Below are positions 34,303-44,487 of a stretch of 64,000 bases of DNA, in pieces. The notes below the pieces were generated by a model. That model worked only from the letters and a program-made list of their open reading frames with translations. It was not told where the DNA came from and did not search any database. The DNA is from a gamma proteobacterium HIMB55 (GTDB taxonomy: Bacteria; Pseudomonadota; Gammaproteobacteria; Pseudomonadales; Halieaceae). Position 1 is the stretch's first letter; each line of letters opens with the position of its first letter. Position numbers and translations under genes: made by a program. The stretch lies in NCBI GenBank assembly GCA_000227505.4, contig AGIF02000001.1, positions 142,018 to 206,017 on the forward strand, in the 5' to 3' direction.

Positions 34303-36599
34303 GTAAAATGATGAATAAGTCGGCAAAACCCTCGACAGGAAAAACCGAGCAAGGTTTATCTAGACGCTCGTTCATCGCCGGCGTGGCTGGGTCCTCGCTC
34401 ATGATGAGTATGGGGTCACTGGTGTCTGGTTGTAGCTCGGAGCAAGCTTCGCAAGCGTTGGTCTCGGGCGATCTCACCAAACTGTTTTCGCCAAATATCT
34501 GGTTCGAGATTAATGGCGCGGGCGATGTACTGATTAATATTGTGCGTGCCGAGATGGGACAGCACGTCGGCACATCGCTTGCTCAGATTGTTGCTGACGA
34601 ACTGGGTGCGGACTGGTCCAAGGTATCCTTCAAGCACGTGGATACCGATCCCAAATGGGGAGTCATGGTCACGGGCGGTTCTTGGTCGGTTCACACGTCC
34701 TTTACTCTACTTTCTCAAGCGGGTGCAGCGGGCCGGACTGTCTTGATCGATGCGGCGTCAAAGCTGATGGGCGTTGCTGCAGAGACATGTAGTGTGGAAA
34801 ACGGTGTTGTCACTTCGGGTGCGAAATCGCTTACGTTCGCCGAGATTGTCAGTAACGGCGATTTCTCTCGCACTATTTCTGAAGAGGAGCTGGCAGCGAT
34901 GCCGGTTAAGGCGCCTGTTGACCGCAAGGTCATTGGCCGTGACTTGAGAAACCTCGACGTTGCCGATAAATCTCAAGGGTCAGCCGTTTATGGTCTCGAT
35001 GCGGAGCTTCCTGGAATGGCGTATGCCATGCCATTACTGCCGCCTACACGTTACGGCAGTAAAGTCTTAAACATTGATGAGTCTGCGGCGCAGTCGATAG
35101 ACGGTTACATCGGCGCCATGGAGATCAAGGATCCAAGTCAGACGGTTCAAGCCTGCGTGGTGGTTGCCGCCGAGACGATGCCGGCCGCGATGAAGGCTGC
35201 GAAGGCGGTCGAGGTGAATTGGGCACCAGGCCCCACAGCCAAGGTGACCGAGTCAGCAATTTTAGCCGAGGGCGCTCGACTAGCCGCAGACCCGGAAGCG
35301 GGCACGCTCTATGTGAGTGAGGGCGATATTTCGGCTGCGAAAGCTGGCGCAGCGAGTTCTATGACCGCTACGTACACAACAAGTACTGCGCTTCACTTCA
35401 CCATGGAACCGCAAAATGCGCTGGTCGAGTTCGACGCTGAGGGCAAATGCCACATTCACGCGGGCAACCAGTGGCAGTCTCTGATTCTGCCCTATCTCGC
35501 TCAGGCGCTAGAGGTGCCTGAGAACGACATCATTATTCACCAGTACTATTTAGGCGGTGGTTATGGCAGACGGCTGTTCGGTGATCAGATGATTCCGGCT
35601 GCAATTGCAGCGCGAGAAATGGGTCGTCCCGTAAAGCTGATTTTCGATAGGCCGACCGACAGCCGTTTCGACTGCGTACGGTCGCCCTCCGTCTGTTCAT
35701 TTGAAGCGTCATTTGATGCCGATGGTGTCTTGAGCGGTATCGATCATGCGGTAGTGGCTGGCTGGCCGACAAAAGGTATGGCGCCTGGTTTCCTTGGAAC
35801 CGGTATTGATGGGGAGGGTAAGTTCGACGGCTTCTCGATTAGTGGCGCAGATCACTGGTACACGCTCCCCGCGCATCGCGTGAGAGCCATTAACAATGAA
35901 CTTGCTCAGTCTACCTTCTTGCCTGGTTGGCTTCGTGCCGTTGGCCCGGGTTGGATTAGCTGGGGTGTTGAGAGCTTCCTTGACGAGATTGCCCATCAGC
36001 AAGGTCAGGATCCGCTTGCGATGCGGCTAGCTATGCTCGATGGCGCAGGTAAAAACGCCGGTGGCTCCGGAAGTACCGTAGGCGGTGCGACGCGACTAGC
36101 TGCTGTGCTGAAGGATGTTGCCGAGCGCGCGGGCTGGGGTCGCGATATGGCAGCCAATGAGGGGTTGGGTATTGGCGTAGGCCACGGGCAAGAACGAGGC
36201 ATGCCAACCTGGGTGGCCTGTGTGGCTCATGTTGCGGTGGATCCCGCTTCCGGTGACGTCACGCTGAAGAAACTCTGGCAGACCATTGATGTGGGAACGG
36301 TTGTTAATCCCGATGGTGCTATGGCTCAGGCCGAGGGCGCCGCGCTTTGGGGTGTGAGTCTCGCCCTTCATGAGGGTGCGAGTTTTGCGAACGGCGAAGT
36401 CGCAGAGCAGAACCTCGACCAGTACACGCCGCTCAGGATGAGTGATGTTCCGGAGCTTGATATTGCCTTTGTGGATAGTCAGGAGTTCCCGAGTGGTCTT
36501 GGCGAGCCGCCGCTCATACCGGTAGCGCCGGCAATTGGTAATGCAATCTTTGCCGCTTCAGGACGGCGCGTACGAGAGCTACCTATACGCTTGAGCTAG
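34299..36599 (+). CDS. iorB: Molybdopterin-binding catalytic subunit of a molybdenum hydroxylase (IorB-like), Tat-exported
   Basis: 766 residues. Xanthine-oxidase-family large subunit that hydroxylates aldehydes or N-heterocycles with water as oxygen donor. The N-terminus has a twin-arginine motif SRRSFIAG, a hydrophobic run and a lipobox-like LVSGC (about 21-47), so export by Tat and lipid anchoring are likely, with IorA carried along. Moco-binding landmarks: GGGYGRRLFGDQ and the C-terminal catalytic Glu in GLGEPPLIPVAPAIGNAIFA. No cytochrome subunit, XdhC-like chaperone or FAD subunit lies nearby, so the electron acceptor is unknown. A terminator follows. Confidence 0.92.
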   Translation: MSKMMNKSAKPSTGKTEQGLSRRSFIAGVAGSSLMMSMGSLVSGCSSEQASQALVSGDLTKLFSPNIWFEINGAGDVLINIVRAEMGQHVGTSLAQIVADELGADWSKVSFKHVDTDPKWGVMVTGGSWSVHTSFTLLSQAGAAGRTVLIDAASKLMGVAAETCSVENGVVTSGAKSLTFAEIVSNGDFSRTISEEELAAMPVKAPVDRKVIGRDLRNLDVADKSQGSAVYGLDAELPGMAYAMPLLPPTRYGSKVLNIDESAAQSIDGYIGAMEIKDPSQTVQACVVVAAETMPAAMKAAKAVEVNWAPGPTAKVTESAILAEGARLAADPEAGTLYVSEGDISAAKAGAASSMTATYTTSTALHFTMEPQNALVEFDAEGKCHIHAGNQWQSLILPYLAQALEVPENDIIIHQYYLGGGYGRRLFGDQMIPAAIAAREMGRPVKLIFDRPTDSRFDCVRSPSVCSFEASFDADGVLSGIDHAVVAGWPTKGMAPGFLGTGIDGEGKFDGFSISGADHWYTLPAHRVRAINNELAQSTFLPGWLRAVGPGWISWGVESFLDEIAHQQGQDPLAMRLAMLDGAGKNAGGSGSTVGGATRLAAVLKDVAERAGWGRDMAANEGLGIGVGHGQERGMPTWVACVAHVAVDPASGDVTLKKLWQTIDVGTVVNPDGAMAQAEGAALWGVSLALHEGASFANGEVAEQNLDQYTPLRMSDVPELDIAFVDSQEFPSGLGEPPLIPVAPAIGNAIFAASGRRVRELPIRLS

Positions 36600-36682
36600 A
36601 TCTTTGAGTTTCATGGTCTCGTGGGATGTAATATTCAGAGTCTATCTTCTCTGACGATGCTTAAGCAGATGTAAAATGATCG

Positions 36683-36709
36683 ACGGGCCTTAGGGCCCGT
36701 TTTTCTTTT
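36683..36709 (+). terminator. Terminator after the iorAB-like genes
   Basis: Stem ACGGGCC/GGCCCGT (36683-36689 with 36694-36700), 4-base loop, then TTTTTCTTTT. It separates the oxidoreductase unit from the S10 promoter downstream. Confidence 0.9.
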
Positions 36710-36755
36710 GTCCGAAAAAGCGGCCTAAACGGTAATAACTGACAAGAAATTGCAG

Positions 36756-36784
36756 TTGACACTCTTCACCCCCGTCCTTAGAAT
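36756..36784 (+). promoter_or_regulatory. S10 operon promoter
   Basis: Perfect -35 TTGACA (36756-36761), 17-base spacer, -10 TAGAAT (36779-36784). The predicted transcript starts near 36791, leaving a leader of only about 50 bases before rpsJ, too short for the L4-responsive S10 leader of E. coli. Confidence 0.8.
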
Positions 36785-36840
36785 TCGCTCTCTTTTTTTC
36801 GGGATCCCTCGCGGGTACCGGTTTTTTTAGGAGATTGCTT

Positions 36841-37152
36841 GTGCAGAATCAACGTATTCGAATCCGCCTCAAGGCGTTCGATCACAAACTCATCGATGCT
36901 TCTACTCAGGAGATCGTTGAAACCGCACGCCGAACAGGCGCGCAGGTCCGTGGGCCCATCCCGCTTCCAACGAAGAAGGAAAAGTTCACCATCCTTATTT
37001 CACCTCACGTGAACAAGGATGCACGGGATCAGTATGAGATTCGTACACATAAGCGACTCATGGACATTATCGAGCCAACGGAAAAAACCGTTGACGCGTT
37101 GATGAAGCTAGACCTAGCTGCGGGCGTTGAAGTCCAAATCAGCTTGGCATAG
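36841..37152 (+). CDS. rpsJ: 30S ribosomal protein S10 (NusE)
   Basis: 103 residues from GTG 36841, with TAGGAG about 8 bases upstream; an in-frame TTG six bases earlier is less likely. Head protein of the 30S subunit, also the NusB partner in antitermination. [33 protein letters not shown] and [19 protein letters not shown] are typical. First gene of the S10 operon. Confidence 0.98.
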   Translation: MQNQRIRIRLKAFDHKLIDASTQEIVETARRTGAQVRGPIPLPTKKEKFTILISPHVNKDARDQYEIRTHKRLMDIIEPTEKTVDALMKLDLAAGVEVQISLA

Positions 37153-37253
37153 ACAATTTAGAAGTAAGCCTGCCCAGTTCGCTGGGTGTGTAACGAGTAA
37201 GACAATTACTCGGCCATAGAGGGTTAAGCCCCGTACACGGAGAGGTTAGTACC

Positions 37254-37895
37254 ATGACTGTGGGAATAGTCGGCCGTAAATCAGGTATGACACGTGTGTT
37301 TACCGAAGACGGTGTATCAGTACCAGTGACCGTAGTGGAAGTAGTTCCAAACCGCGTCACTCAAATCAAAGAGCAAGATACCGATGGGTATCGCGCAATT
37401 CAGGTCACAGCGGGAAACCGCAAGGCCTCAAAAGTTAGCAAGCCAGAAGCGGGTCATTTTGCCGCCGCAGGTGTTGAAGCCGGAACGGGACTCTGGGAGT
37501 TTCGCTTGGACGGCTCTGACGAGGCGTTCGAAGTGGGCGCTGAGCTAACCGTTGCACGATTTGAGCAAGGCCAAAAGGTTGACGTCGCGGGTCAGTCAAA
37601 GGGTAAGGGTTTCCAGGGTGGCGTTAAGCGCTGGAACTTCCGTACTCAGGACGCTACGCACGGCAACTCGCTTTCACATCGTGCGCCGGGTTCGCTCGGT
37701 CAGTGCCAAACGCCTGGACGCGTGTTCAAAGGCAAGAAGATGGCAGGTCACATGGGTGCAGAGCGTGTTACGACGCAGGGTCTCGAGGTGGTTCGTGTTG
37801 ATGTTGAGCGCAACTTGCTGCTCATCAAAGGTGCGGTCCCCGGTGCTCCCGGCGGTGATGTCATCGTTCGACCAACGACTAAGTCGCGGCGCTAA
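37254..37895 (+). CDS. rplC: 50S ribosomal protein L3
   Basis: 213 residues. Early assembly protein whose central loop approaches the peptidyl transferase centre. [17 protein letters not shown] at the N-terminus and [36 protein letters not shown] loop (split here) are conserved, including the Gln that is methylated by PrmB in enterics. rplD follows after 11 bases. Confidence 0.98.
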   Translation: MTVGIVGRKSGMTRVFTEDGVSVPVTVVEVVPNRVTQIKEQDTDGYRAIQVTAGNRKASKVSKPEAGHFAAAGVEAGTGLWEFRLDGSDEAFEVGAELTVARFEQGQKVDVAGQSKGKGFQGGVKRWNFRTQDATHGNSLSHRAPGSLGQCQTPGRVFKGKKMAGHMGAERVTTQGLEVVRVDVERNLLLIKGAVPGAPGGDVIVRPTTKSRR

Positions 37896-37906
37896 GGAGG
37901 CTTATC

Positions 37907-38524
37907 GTGGAATTAAGTGTAGTTAAGCCTGGAAAGAAGAAGCCAGGTTCGGTTGAGGTCTCAGAAGCGACATTCGCTCGAGATTACAACGAAGCGTTGA
38001 TCCACCAGGTGGTTACGGCTTATCTGGCAGGTGGTCGTCAAGGTACGCGTGCTCAAAAGAACCGCTCAGCGGTTGCGGGCGGCGGCAAGAAGCCATGGCG
38101 TCAGAAGGGCACGGGCCGCGCTCGTGCAGGAACGATTCGTTCTCCAATCTGGCGTAGCGGTGGTGTCACGTTTGCAGCGACACCACAGGATCACAGCCAG
38201 AAAGTGAACAAGAAGATGTATCGCTCTGCGATGCGCTCAATCTTGTCCGAGCTTGCGCGCAGCGAGCGTCTTGTGGTCGTTGAGAGCATGAGCCTCGAGC
38301 AGCCAAAGACCAAGTTGTTGGTCGAGGCGCTTAAGGGTTACGGATTGGACAACGTGTTGATTGTTGCGTCTGAAGTTGATCAGAACCTCTATCTCGCGTC
38401 ACGCAACCTGCACAAGGTTGATGTGCGTGATGTCGAAGGTGTTGATCCCGTCAGTCTCATCGCTCATGAGAAGGTCGTAGTAACGGTCGACGCAGTTAAG
38501 AAGTTTGAGGAGGCTTTGGCATGA
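37907..38524 (+). CDS. rplD: 50S ribosomal protein L4
   Basis: 205 residues with a GTG start behind AGGAGG. Lines the exit tunnel; in E. coli it also represses the S10 operon. The extended loop with [19 protein letters not shown] and the [10 protein letters not shown] segment is present. Since the S10 leader here is short, L4-mediated attenuation is doubtful. The stop overlaps the rplW ATG by 4 bases. Confidence 0.98.
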   Translation: MELSVVKPGKKKPGSVEVSEATFARDYNEALIHQVVTAYLAGGRQGTRAQKNRSAVAGGGKKPWRQKGTGRARAGTIRSPIWRSGGVTFAATPQDHSQKVNKKMYRSAMRSILSELARSERLVVVESMSLEQPKTKLLVEALKGYGLDNVLIVASEVDQNLYLASRNLHKVDVRDVEGVDPVSLIAHEKVVVTVDAVKKFEEALA

Positions 38525-38817
38525 ATCAGGAGCGTGTATTCCAGATTTTGATGGGGCCTCACGTGTCAGAGAAAGCGGCTATTGTCGCCGACGCGAACAA
38601 CCAGTACGTCTTCAGAGTTGCGCTTGATGCAACTAAAGAAGAGATCAAGCACTCGGTAGAGCAGCTGTTCAAGGTCACGGTTGACGACGTCAAAACTCTG
38701 CGCGTCAAAGGTAAAACAAAGCGCAACCGTTTTGGTTGGACGACTAAGCCGACTTGGAAAAAGGCTTACGTTCGTTTGGCGCAGGGTCAAGAGATTGACT
38801 TTGCGACGATCAATTAA
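38521..38817 (+). CDS. rplW: 50S ribosomal protein L23
   Basis: 98 residues. Sits at the tunnel exit and docks trigger factor and [31 protein letters not shown] and the loop [20 protein letters not shown] are typical. Coupled to rplD through an ATGA overlap; rplB follows after 12 bases. Confidence 0.97.
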   Translation: MNQERVFQILMGPHVSEKAAIVADANNQYVFRVALDATKEEIKHSVEQLFKVTVDDVKTLRVKGKTKRNRFGWTTKPTWKKAYVRLAQGQEIDFATIN

Positions 38818-38829
38818 GAGGTATAGGTC

Positions 38830-39657
38830 ATGGCAGTCGTAAAGAGTAAACCGACATCAGCAGGCCGCCGTCATCACGTTCGCGTGGTGCACAAGGATCT
38901 GCACAAGGGCCGTGCTTATGCGCCGCTTCTCGAGAAGAACTCGAAGACAGGTGGTCGTAACAACCTCGGTCGTATCACAACACGCCACATTGGCGGTGGT
39001 CACAAGCATCACTACCGCGTAATCGATTTCAAGCGCACCAAGGATGGAATCCCAGCCAAGGTTGAGCGCATCGAATACGATCCAAACCGCACGGCGCACA
39101 TCGCGCTACTGTTGTTTGCTGATGGTGAGCGTCGCTACATCATTGCGCCAAAAGGCGTTGCTGCAGGCGATACATTGTTATCCGGCGCTGCGGCACCGAT
39201 CAAAGCAGGCAACTGTCTTCCAATTCGTAACATCCCTGTGGGTGCTGTCATTCACGCGATTGAGCTCAAGCCTGGCAAGGGTGCTCAGCTAGCTCGCTCT
39301 GCAGGTGCAGCAGTTCAGTTGGTTGCTCGTGAAGGTCAGTACGCAACTATTCGCCTTCGCTCTGGTGAAATGCGCAAGGTCCCAGTCGACTGCCGTGCAA
39401 CCCTGGGTGAAGTCTCAAACAACGAGCACAGCCTCCGTAAGTTGGGCAAAGCGGGTGCCTCACGCTGGCGCGGTATCCGCCCAACGGTTCGAGGTGTTGC
39501 TATGAACCCGGTAGATCACCCACATGGTGGTGGTGAGGGTCGTACCTCTGGTGGTCGTCATCCAGTGACGCCATGGGGTGTTCCGACCAAGGGCTACAAA
39601 ACTCGTAAGAACAAGCGCACGGACAACCTTATTGTTCGTCGTCGTAACAAGAAGTAA
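38830..39657 (+). CDS. rplB: 50S ribosomal protein L2
   Basis: 275 residues, the usual length. Needed for subunit joining and peptidyl transfer. Conserved blocks: [33 protein letters not shown] region (split here), [14 protein letters not shown] [13 protein letters not shown], and the C-terminal [20 protein letters not shown] with the catalytically implicated His. Confidence 0.98.
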   Translation: MAVVKSKPTSAGRRHHVRVVHKDLHKGRAYAPLLEKNSKTGGRNNLGRITTRHIGGGHKHHYRVIDFKRTKDGIPAKVERIEYDPNRTAHIALLLFADGERRYIIAPKGVAAGDTLLSGAAAPIKAGNCLPIRNIPVGAVIHAIELKPGKGAQLARSAGAAVQLVAREGQYATIRLRSGEMRKVPVDCRATLGEVSNNEHSLRKLGKAGASRWRGIRPTVRGVAMNPVDHPHGGGEGRTSGGRHPVTPWGVPTKGYKTRKNKRTDNLIVRRRNKK

Positions 39658-39670
39658 GGGGAGATAAGAG

Positions 39671-39946
39671 ATGCCACGTTCATTGAAAAAAGGCCCCTTC
39701 ATCGATCTTCACCTCATGAAGAAGATTGAGACGGCGCTAGAGAACAACGATCGACGTCCTATCAAGACATGGTCACGTCGCTCAATGATCGCACCCGATA
39801 TGGTCGGTTTGACTATTGCGGTTCACAACGGTCGTCAGCACGTACCGGTTCTGATTAACGAAGACATGGTTGGCCACAAGCTCGGTGAGTTTGCGGTAAC
39901 GCGCACTTATCGCGGTCACATCGTCGATAAGAAAGCGAAGCGCTAA
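39671..39946 (+). CDS. rpsS: 30S ribosomal protein S19
   Basis: 91 residues. Forms a head complex with S13 and contacts the A-site t[40 protein letters not shown] and [16 protein letters not shown] are typical. GGGGAG lies before the ATG; rplV follows. Confidence 0.98.
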   Translation: MPRSLKKGPFIDLHLMKKIETALENNDRRPIKTWSRRSMIAPDMVGLTIAVHNGRQHVPVLINEDMVGHKLGEFAVTRTYRGHIVDKKAKR

Positions 39947-39964
39947 GGCATACGGAGAAAGATG

Positions 39965-40303
39965 ATGGAAGTCTCAGCAAAATTGCGCGGCGCTCGCATC
40001 TCGGCTCAGAAGGCCCGCTTGGTCGCTGACCAGGTTCGCGGTATGCCTGTAGGCGAAGCGTTGACGCTGCTCGAATTCAGCACCAAGAAAGGTGCTCACA
40101 TTGTTCGCAAATTGTTGAACTCTGCGATTGCTAACGCGGAGAACAACAACGGTGCTGACGTCGATGAGTTGCGTGTAGCAACTATTTTCGTCGACGAAGG
40201 TATGACCATGAAGCGCATGCGTGCACGTGCTAAAGGTCGTGGCGATCGTATTTTTAAGCGCACCTGCCATATCACGGTAGGCGTTGCTGACAACGATAAT
40301 TAA
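39965..40303 (+). CDS. rplV: 50S ribosomal protein L22
   Basis: 112 residues from the second of two adjacent ATGs; ATG 39965 has the better spacing to GGAG and matches the E. coli MET start. Its beta-hairpin lines the exit tunnel and carries macrolide-resistance positions ([17 protein letters not shown]). [14 protein letters not shown] at the N-terminus is typical. Confidence 0.97.
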   Translation: MEVSAKLRGARISAQKARLVADQVRGMPVGEALTLLEFSTKKGAHIVRKLLNSAIANAENNNGADVDELRVATIFVDEGMTMKRMRARAKGRGDRIFKRTCHITVGVADNDN

Positions 40304-40315
40304 GGAGTAGACCGC

Positions 40316-40990
40316 ATGGGTCAGAAGGTACATCCGACTGGTATCCGCTTAGGTGTGGTCAAGGACCACAACTCGGTTTGGTATGCAGATAGCAAGGACT
40401 ACGCATCACAGCTAGTCACAGACCTCGAAGTACGTGAATACATCCTGAAGCGTCTCGACGCGGCGTCAGTGAGCCGTGTTGTTATCGAGCGTCCTGCGCA
40501 AACAGCGCGTGTGACGATTCACACTGCACGCCCTGGCATCGTTATCGGCAAAAAGGGCGAGGACGTGGAAGCACTTCGTCAAGAGCTCAGCAAGCGTATG
40601 GGCGTTCCTGTCCACATTACGATCGAAGAGATTCGTAAGCCCGATATGGACGCGCGTTTGGTCGCTCAGAATGTTGCACAGCAGCTCGAGCGCCGCGTTA
40701 TGTTCCGTCGTGCCATGAAGCGAGTTGTACAGAACGCCATGCGTCAGGGTGCCGAGGGCATCAAGGTGCAGGTTGGTGGCCGTTTGGGTGGTGCTGAAAT
40801 CGCACGCTCTGAGTGGTACCGCGAAGGTCGTGTGCCACTGCACACTCTGCGTGCTGACATCGACTACGCAACCTACGAAGCGCACACCACTTACGGTGTA
40901 ATCGGTGTGAAGGTTTGGATTTTCAAGGGCGAGGTCATTGGTGATTCCGATGACGGCCAGGAAGCGCCACGTCGCGCTACCGCGGGCTAA
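40316..40990 (+). CDS. rpsC: 30S ribosomal protein S3
   Basis: 224 residues. mRNA-entry helicase component with S4 and S5. N-terminal [19 protein letters not shown], the KH domain with [13 protein letters not shown], and C-terminal [28 protein letters not shown] (split here) are typical. Shine-Dalgarno AAGGAG precedes the ATG. Confidence 0.98.
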   Translation: MGQKVHPTGIRLGVVKDHNSVWYADSKDYASQLVTDLEVREYILKRLDAASVSRVVIERPAQTARVTIHTARPGIVIGKKGEDVEALRQELSKRMGVPVHITIEEIRKPDMDARLVAQNVAQQLERRVMFRRAMKRVVQNAMRQGAEGIKVQVGGRLGGAEIARSEWYREGRVPLHTLRADIDYATYEAHTTYGVIGVKVWIFKGEVIGDSDDGQEAPRRATAG

Positions 40991-41008
40991 TTGGGCGAGG
41001 ACTGAAGT

Positions 41009-41422
41009 ATGTTGCAACCCAAGCGAATGAAGTTCCGCAAGATGCAGAAAGGCCGTAACCGCGGTCTGGCAGAGCGGGGCAGCAAGGTAAGTTTTGGTGA
41101 GTACGCGTTAAAAGCGACTGGCCGCGGCCGAATTACCGCGCGTCAGATTGAGGCGGCTCGACGAACAATGACACGTCACATTAAGCGTGGCGGAAAGATT
41201 TGGATTCGAATTTTCCCTGATAAGCCAATCACTGGTAAGCCTCTCGAGGTTCGTCAGGGTAAAGGTAAGGGTAACGTTGAGTACTGGGTAGCACAGATCC
41301 AGCCCGGCCGTGTTTTGTACGAGGTTGAGGGTGTATCTGAGGAGTTGGCGCGTGAGGCATTTGCACTTGCGGCTGCGAAGCTTCCCGTTCAGACAACATT
41401 TGTTAAGCGATCGGTGATGTGA
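41009..41422 (+). CDS. rplP: 50S ribosomal protein L16
   Basis: 137 residues. Organises the A-site region of the 50S subunit. [18 protein letters not shown] at the N-terminus, and the [18 protein letters not shown] and [16 protein letters not shown] blocks, are standard. The stop overlaps the rpmC start (TGATG). Confidence 0.98.
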   Translation: MLQPKRMKFRKMQKGRNRGLAERGSKVSFGEYALKATGRGRITARQIEAARRTMTRHIKRGGKIWIRIFPDKPITGKPLEVRQGKGKGNVEYWVAQIQPGRVLYEVEGVSEELAREAFALAAAKLPVQTTFVKRSVM

Positions 41423-41613
41423 TGAAAGCGAGTGAACTAGTAGAGAAGTCGGTAGACGATCTGAACAAGCAGTTGCTCGATCTTCGTGAGGAGCAGTTCA
41501 AGCTCCGCATGGCGAAAGCGACAGGGCAGCTCGGTCAGACACACTTATTAAAGCAGACGCAGCGTGATATCGCGCGTGTCAAAACAGTATTGCAGCAGAA
41601 GGCAGGTCAGTGA
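41422..41613 (+). CDS. rpmC: 50S ribosomal protein L29
   Basis: 63 residues starting at ATG 41422, which shares its A with the rplP stop. Two-helix protein at the tunnel exit. [20 protein letters not shown] and RMAKATGQL...[14 protein letters not shown] are typical. Its own stop overlaps the rpsQ ATG in the same TGATG pattern. Confidence 0.96.
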   Translation: MKASELVEKSVDDLNKQLLDLREEQFKLRMAKATGQLGQTHLLKQTQRDIARVKTVLQQKAGQ

Positions 41614-41882
41614 TGGCAGCAGCGGAAAGCACAGCTCGTACGCTCCAGGGTCGCGTTGTCAGCGACAAGATGGACAAGACGATCACTGTATTAGTTGAAC
41701 GACGTGTAAAGCACCCCGTTTACGGTAAGTACATTACACGTTCTTCGAAGGTACACGCTCACGACGAAGACAACCGTGCAGGCATGGGCGATACCGTCCT
41801 TGTTGCCGAGTCTCGTCCAATGTCTAAGACAAAGTCTTGGACACTGGTAGACGTCGTTGAGACAGCGACAGACATCGCTTGA
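41613..41882 (+). CDS. rpsQ: 30S ribosomal protein S17
   Basis: 89 residues from ATG 41613, which overlaps the rpmC stop. Primary 16S rRNA-binding protein of the body. [40 protein letters not shown] and [18 protein letters not shown] are family blocks. Confidence 0.97.
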   Translation: MAAAESTARTLQGRVVSDKMDKTITVLVERRVKHPVYGKYITRSSKVHAHDEDNRAGMGDTVLVAESRPMSKTKSWTLVDVVETATDIA

Positions 41883-41926
41883 GTTAAAGGCCAATGCGGC
41901 ACAGCGCCGCGGTATGAGGTAGGGAA

Positions 41927-42295
41927 ATGATTCAGACCGAATCGTATTTGGAAGTAGCAGACAACAGCGGTGCACGTCGCGTGATGTGTATCAAGGTGCT
42001 GGGTGGTTCAAAGCGTCGTTATGCACGCGTTGGAGACATCATCAAGGTGACTGTTAAAGAGGCTATCCCTCGCGGCAAGGTCAAGAAAGGCCAAGTTATG
42101 CGCGCGGTTGTTGTTCGTACTCGTAAGGGTGTACGTCGACCAGATGGTTCGTTGATCAAGTTCGATGAGAACGCGGCGGTGTTGTTGAACAACTCAGACG
42201 CGCCTATCGGTACTCGTATCTTCGGTCCTGTGACCCGCGAGCTGCGTGGTGAGAAATTCATGAAGATCATCTCGTTGGCGCCAGAAGTAATCTGA
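41927..42295 (+). CDS. rplN: 50S ribosomal protein L14
   Basis: 122 residues. Forms the inter-subunit bridge B8 face. [37 protein letters not shown] and [18 protein letters not shown] are conserved. First gene of the spc group, read continuously from rpsQ after 44 bases with no separate promoter recognised. Confidence 0.98.
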   Translation: MIQTESYLEVADNSGARRVMCIKVLGGSKRRYARVGDIIKVTVKEAIPRGKVKKGQVMRAVVVRTRKGVRRPDGSLIKFDENAAVLLNNSDAPIGTRIFGPVTRELRGEKFMKIISLAPEVI

Positions 42296-42320
42296 GCGGC
42301 CCGAGTTAGGAGAGAACGTA

Positions 42321-42635
42321 ATGGCAAAGATTAAGCGTGACGACGAAGTGATCGTAATCGCCGGCCGTGACAAGGGTAAGCGCGGCACGGTTCGCCAAGT
42401 CCTGGACACTGGCAAGCTGGTGGTTTCAGGCGTCAACATGATTAAAAAGCACACAAAGCCGAATCCTCAGGCTGGTGTGTCGGGTGGCATCGTTGAGCGC
42501 GAAGCACCTATTCAGATCTCTAACGTAGCGATTTACAACGCGGAAGCCGGCAAAGCCGATCGCGTTGGCTACAAAGTAGAAGACGGTAAGAAAGTCCGAG
42601 TTTTTAAGTCGGACGGCAGCGCGATTGACGCGTAA
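42321..42635 (+). CDS. rplX: 50S ribosomal protein L24
   Basis: 104 residues. Assembly initiator protein at the 5' end of 23S rRNA. The KOW motif is seen in [18 protein letters not shown], followed by [23 protein letters not shown] precedes the ATG. Confidence 0.97.
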   Translation: MAKIKRDDEVIVIAGRDKGKRGTVRQVLDTGKLVVSGVNMIKKHTKPNPQAGVSGGIVEREAPIQISNVAIYNAEAGKADRVGYKVEDGKKVRVFKSDGSAIDA

Positions 42636-42660
42636 TTGAAGGCTTTTGAGGTAGCTAATA

Positions 42661-43200
42661 ATGGCAACGCTTAAAGATAAGTATCGCAGCGAGATCGCGC
42701 CAAAGCTCAAAGAAGAGCTTGGTCTTTCGAATGTGATGGAAGTGCCCCGTGTCACCAAAATTACGTTGAACATGGGTGTGGGTGAGGCAGTTGGGGACAA
42801 GAAAGTCCTCGAGAACGCCGTTGCAGATATGACAAAGATCGCGGGCCAAAAGCCTGTCGTGACAAAGTCTCGCAAGTCGATCGCGGGTTTCAAAATTCGT
42901 GACGGGTGGCCAATTGGCTGCAAAGTGACTTTGCGTGACGAGCGCATGTACGAGTTCCTCGAGCGTTTGATTGATATCGCCATCCCTCGTATTCGCGACT
43001 TCCGTGGTATCAGCGGCAAGCAGTTTGACGGTCGCGGCAACTTTGCGATGGGCGTTACTGAGCAGATCATCTTCCCTGAGATCGACTACGATCAGGTGGA
43101 TAAGCTGCGCGGTATGGACATTGTTATTACTACGTCGGCGAAGAACGACGATCAGGGGCGTGCACTACTGAGCGCCTTCAACTTCCCATTTAAGGGCTGA
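42661..43200 (+). CDS. rplE: 50S ribosomal protein L5
   Basis: 179 residues. Binds 5S rRNA and contacts P-site t[42 protein letters not shown] and [21 protein letters not shown] (split here) are typical. rpsN follows after 9 bases. Confidence 0.98.
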   Translation: MATLKDKYRSEIAPKLKEELGLSNVMEVPRVTKITLNMGVGEAVGDKKVLENAVADMTKIAGQKPVVTKSRKSIAGFKIRDGWPIGCKVTLRDERMYEFLERLIDIAIPRIRDFRGISGKQFDGRGNFAMGVTEQIIFPEIDYDQVDKLRGMDIVITTSAKNDDQGRALLSAFNFPFKG

Positions 43201-43209
43201 GGCGGAGTT

Positions 43210-43515
43210 ATGGCTAAGAAATCGATGGTGGCCAGAGAGAATAAGCGCGCGCGTACGGTTGCAAAGTACGCTGCGAAGCGGGCCAAGTTGAAAGAGATTA
43301 TCGCGGACGTTAACGCGAGCGACGACGCGCGCTGGGAAGCGCAGATCGCGCTTCAGAAGCTACCGCGCAATGCGAACCCTGTTCGACAGCAGCGTCGCTG
43401 CCAGATCACAGGTCGCCCACACGGTGTTTACCGCAAGTTTGGTTTGTGCCGAAACAAGTTACGCGAAGCCGCAATGCGCGGTGATGTGCCGGGCTTGGTT
43501 AAGTCAAGCTGGTAA
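43210..43515 (+). CDS. rpsN: 30S ribosomal protein S14, zinc-free form
   Basis: 101 residues, the long C-minus form. The segment [20 protein letters not shown] retains only one of the cysteines of the zinc form, so no zinc ribbon forms. The C-terminal [18 protein letters not shown] is standard. Confidence 0.97.
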   Translation: MAKKSMVARENKRARTVAKYAAKRAKLKEIIADVNASDDARWEAQIALQKLPRNANPVRQQRRCQITGRPHGVYRKFGLCRNKLREAAMRGDVPGLVKSSW

Positions 43516-43530
43516 CGGAGACGAACGACT

Positions 43531-43926
43531 ATGAGTATGCAAGATCCTATCAGTGACATGTTGACCCGAGTGCGCAACGCGCAGATGGCGGGTAAGAAGT
43601 TTGTCGACATGCCTGGATCCAAGTTAAAAGCGGCTGTTGCGAAAGTTCTCGAAGACGAAGGTTATATTGCTGCCTATCGTGTTGAAGCGGGTGAAGGTAA
43701 GCCTCGTCTGAGCATTGAGCTCAAGTACTTCAACGGCAAGCCTGTGATCGCCGAAATCGAGCGTTTCAGTAAGCCATCGCTTCGCCGTTATGCCGGTAAA
43801 GACGGTATGCCAAGTGTTCGCGGTGGCCTGGGCGTTGCGATCGTATCGACTTCAAAGGGCGTCATGACCGACCGCGCAGCCAAAGCGCAGGGCGTCGGCG
43901 GCGAAGTCCTTTGCACAGTATTTTAA
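43531..43926 (+). CDS. rpsH: 30S ribosomal protein S8
   Basis: 131 residues. Binds the 16S central domain and in E. coli represses the spc operon by binding mRNA near rpl[19 protein letters not shown] and the C-terminal [19 protein letters not shown] are typical. The spc transcript regulation was not checked here. Confidence 0.98.
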   Translation: MSMQDPISDMLTRVRNAQMAGKKFVDMPGSKLKAAVAKVLEDEGYIAAYRVEAGEGKPRLSIELKYFNGKPVIAEIERFSKPSLRRYAGKDGMPSVRGGLGVAIVSTSKGVMTDRAAKAQGVGGEVLCTVF

Positions 43927-43948
43927 TTGAGAGCGGGAGAATCGATTC

Positions 43949-44476
43949 ATGTCACGTGTAGCGAATAACCCGGTCAACCTCCCTAAGGGCGTTGAAGTCA
44001 ACATCAATGGCAGCAGCGTTTCAGTTAAGGGCGGTAAAGGGACAATGGAAATGACGTTGACGGATGGCATCGGCATCGATGTCAACGAAGGCGTTGCTCA
44101 GATCACTTACGACTTTGATACCAATCGCGCTATGGCGGGTACCACACGCGCGTTGTTGAACAACCTCGTTGTTGGCGTCAGTGACGGTTGGGAAAAGAAA
44201 TTAGTTCTTAACGGCGTTGGTTATCGTGCCAAAGCAGCCGGTAAGACTGTCAATTTGAGCCTCGGTTTGTCACACCCAGTTGACTACGAGCTGCCTGAAG
44301 GCCTGTCCGCAGAGACGCCCACTCAGACAGAGATCGTTATCCGAGGAACTGATAAGCAGGCGGTGGGTCAAGCAGCGGCTGAAATTCGCAGCTTCCGTCC
44401 ACCAGAGCCATACAAGGGCAAGGGCATCCGATACGCAGACGAGTACGTCCGTCGTAAGGAAGCTAAGAAGAAGTAA
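43949..44476 (+). CDS. rplF: 50S ribosomal protein L6
   Basis: 175 residues. Stalk-base protein near the sarcin-ricin loop. [33 protein letters not shown] and the C-terminal signature [21 protein letters not shown] are present. GGGAGAA precedes the ATG. Confidence 0.98.
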   Translation: MSRVANNPVNLPKGVEVNINGSSVSVKGGKGTMEMTLTDGIGIDVNEGVAQITYDFDTNRAMAGTTRALLNNLVVGVSDGWEKKLVLNGVGYRAKAAGKTVNLSLGLSHPVDYELPEGLSAETPTQTEIVIRGTDKQAVGQAAAEIRSFRPPEPYKGKGIRYADEYVRRKEAKKK

Positions 44477-44487
44477 CGGGTAGAGCG

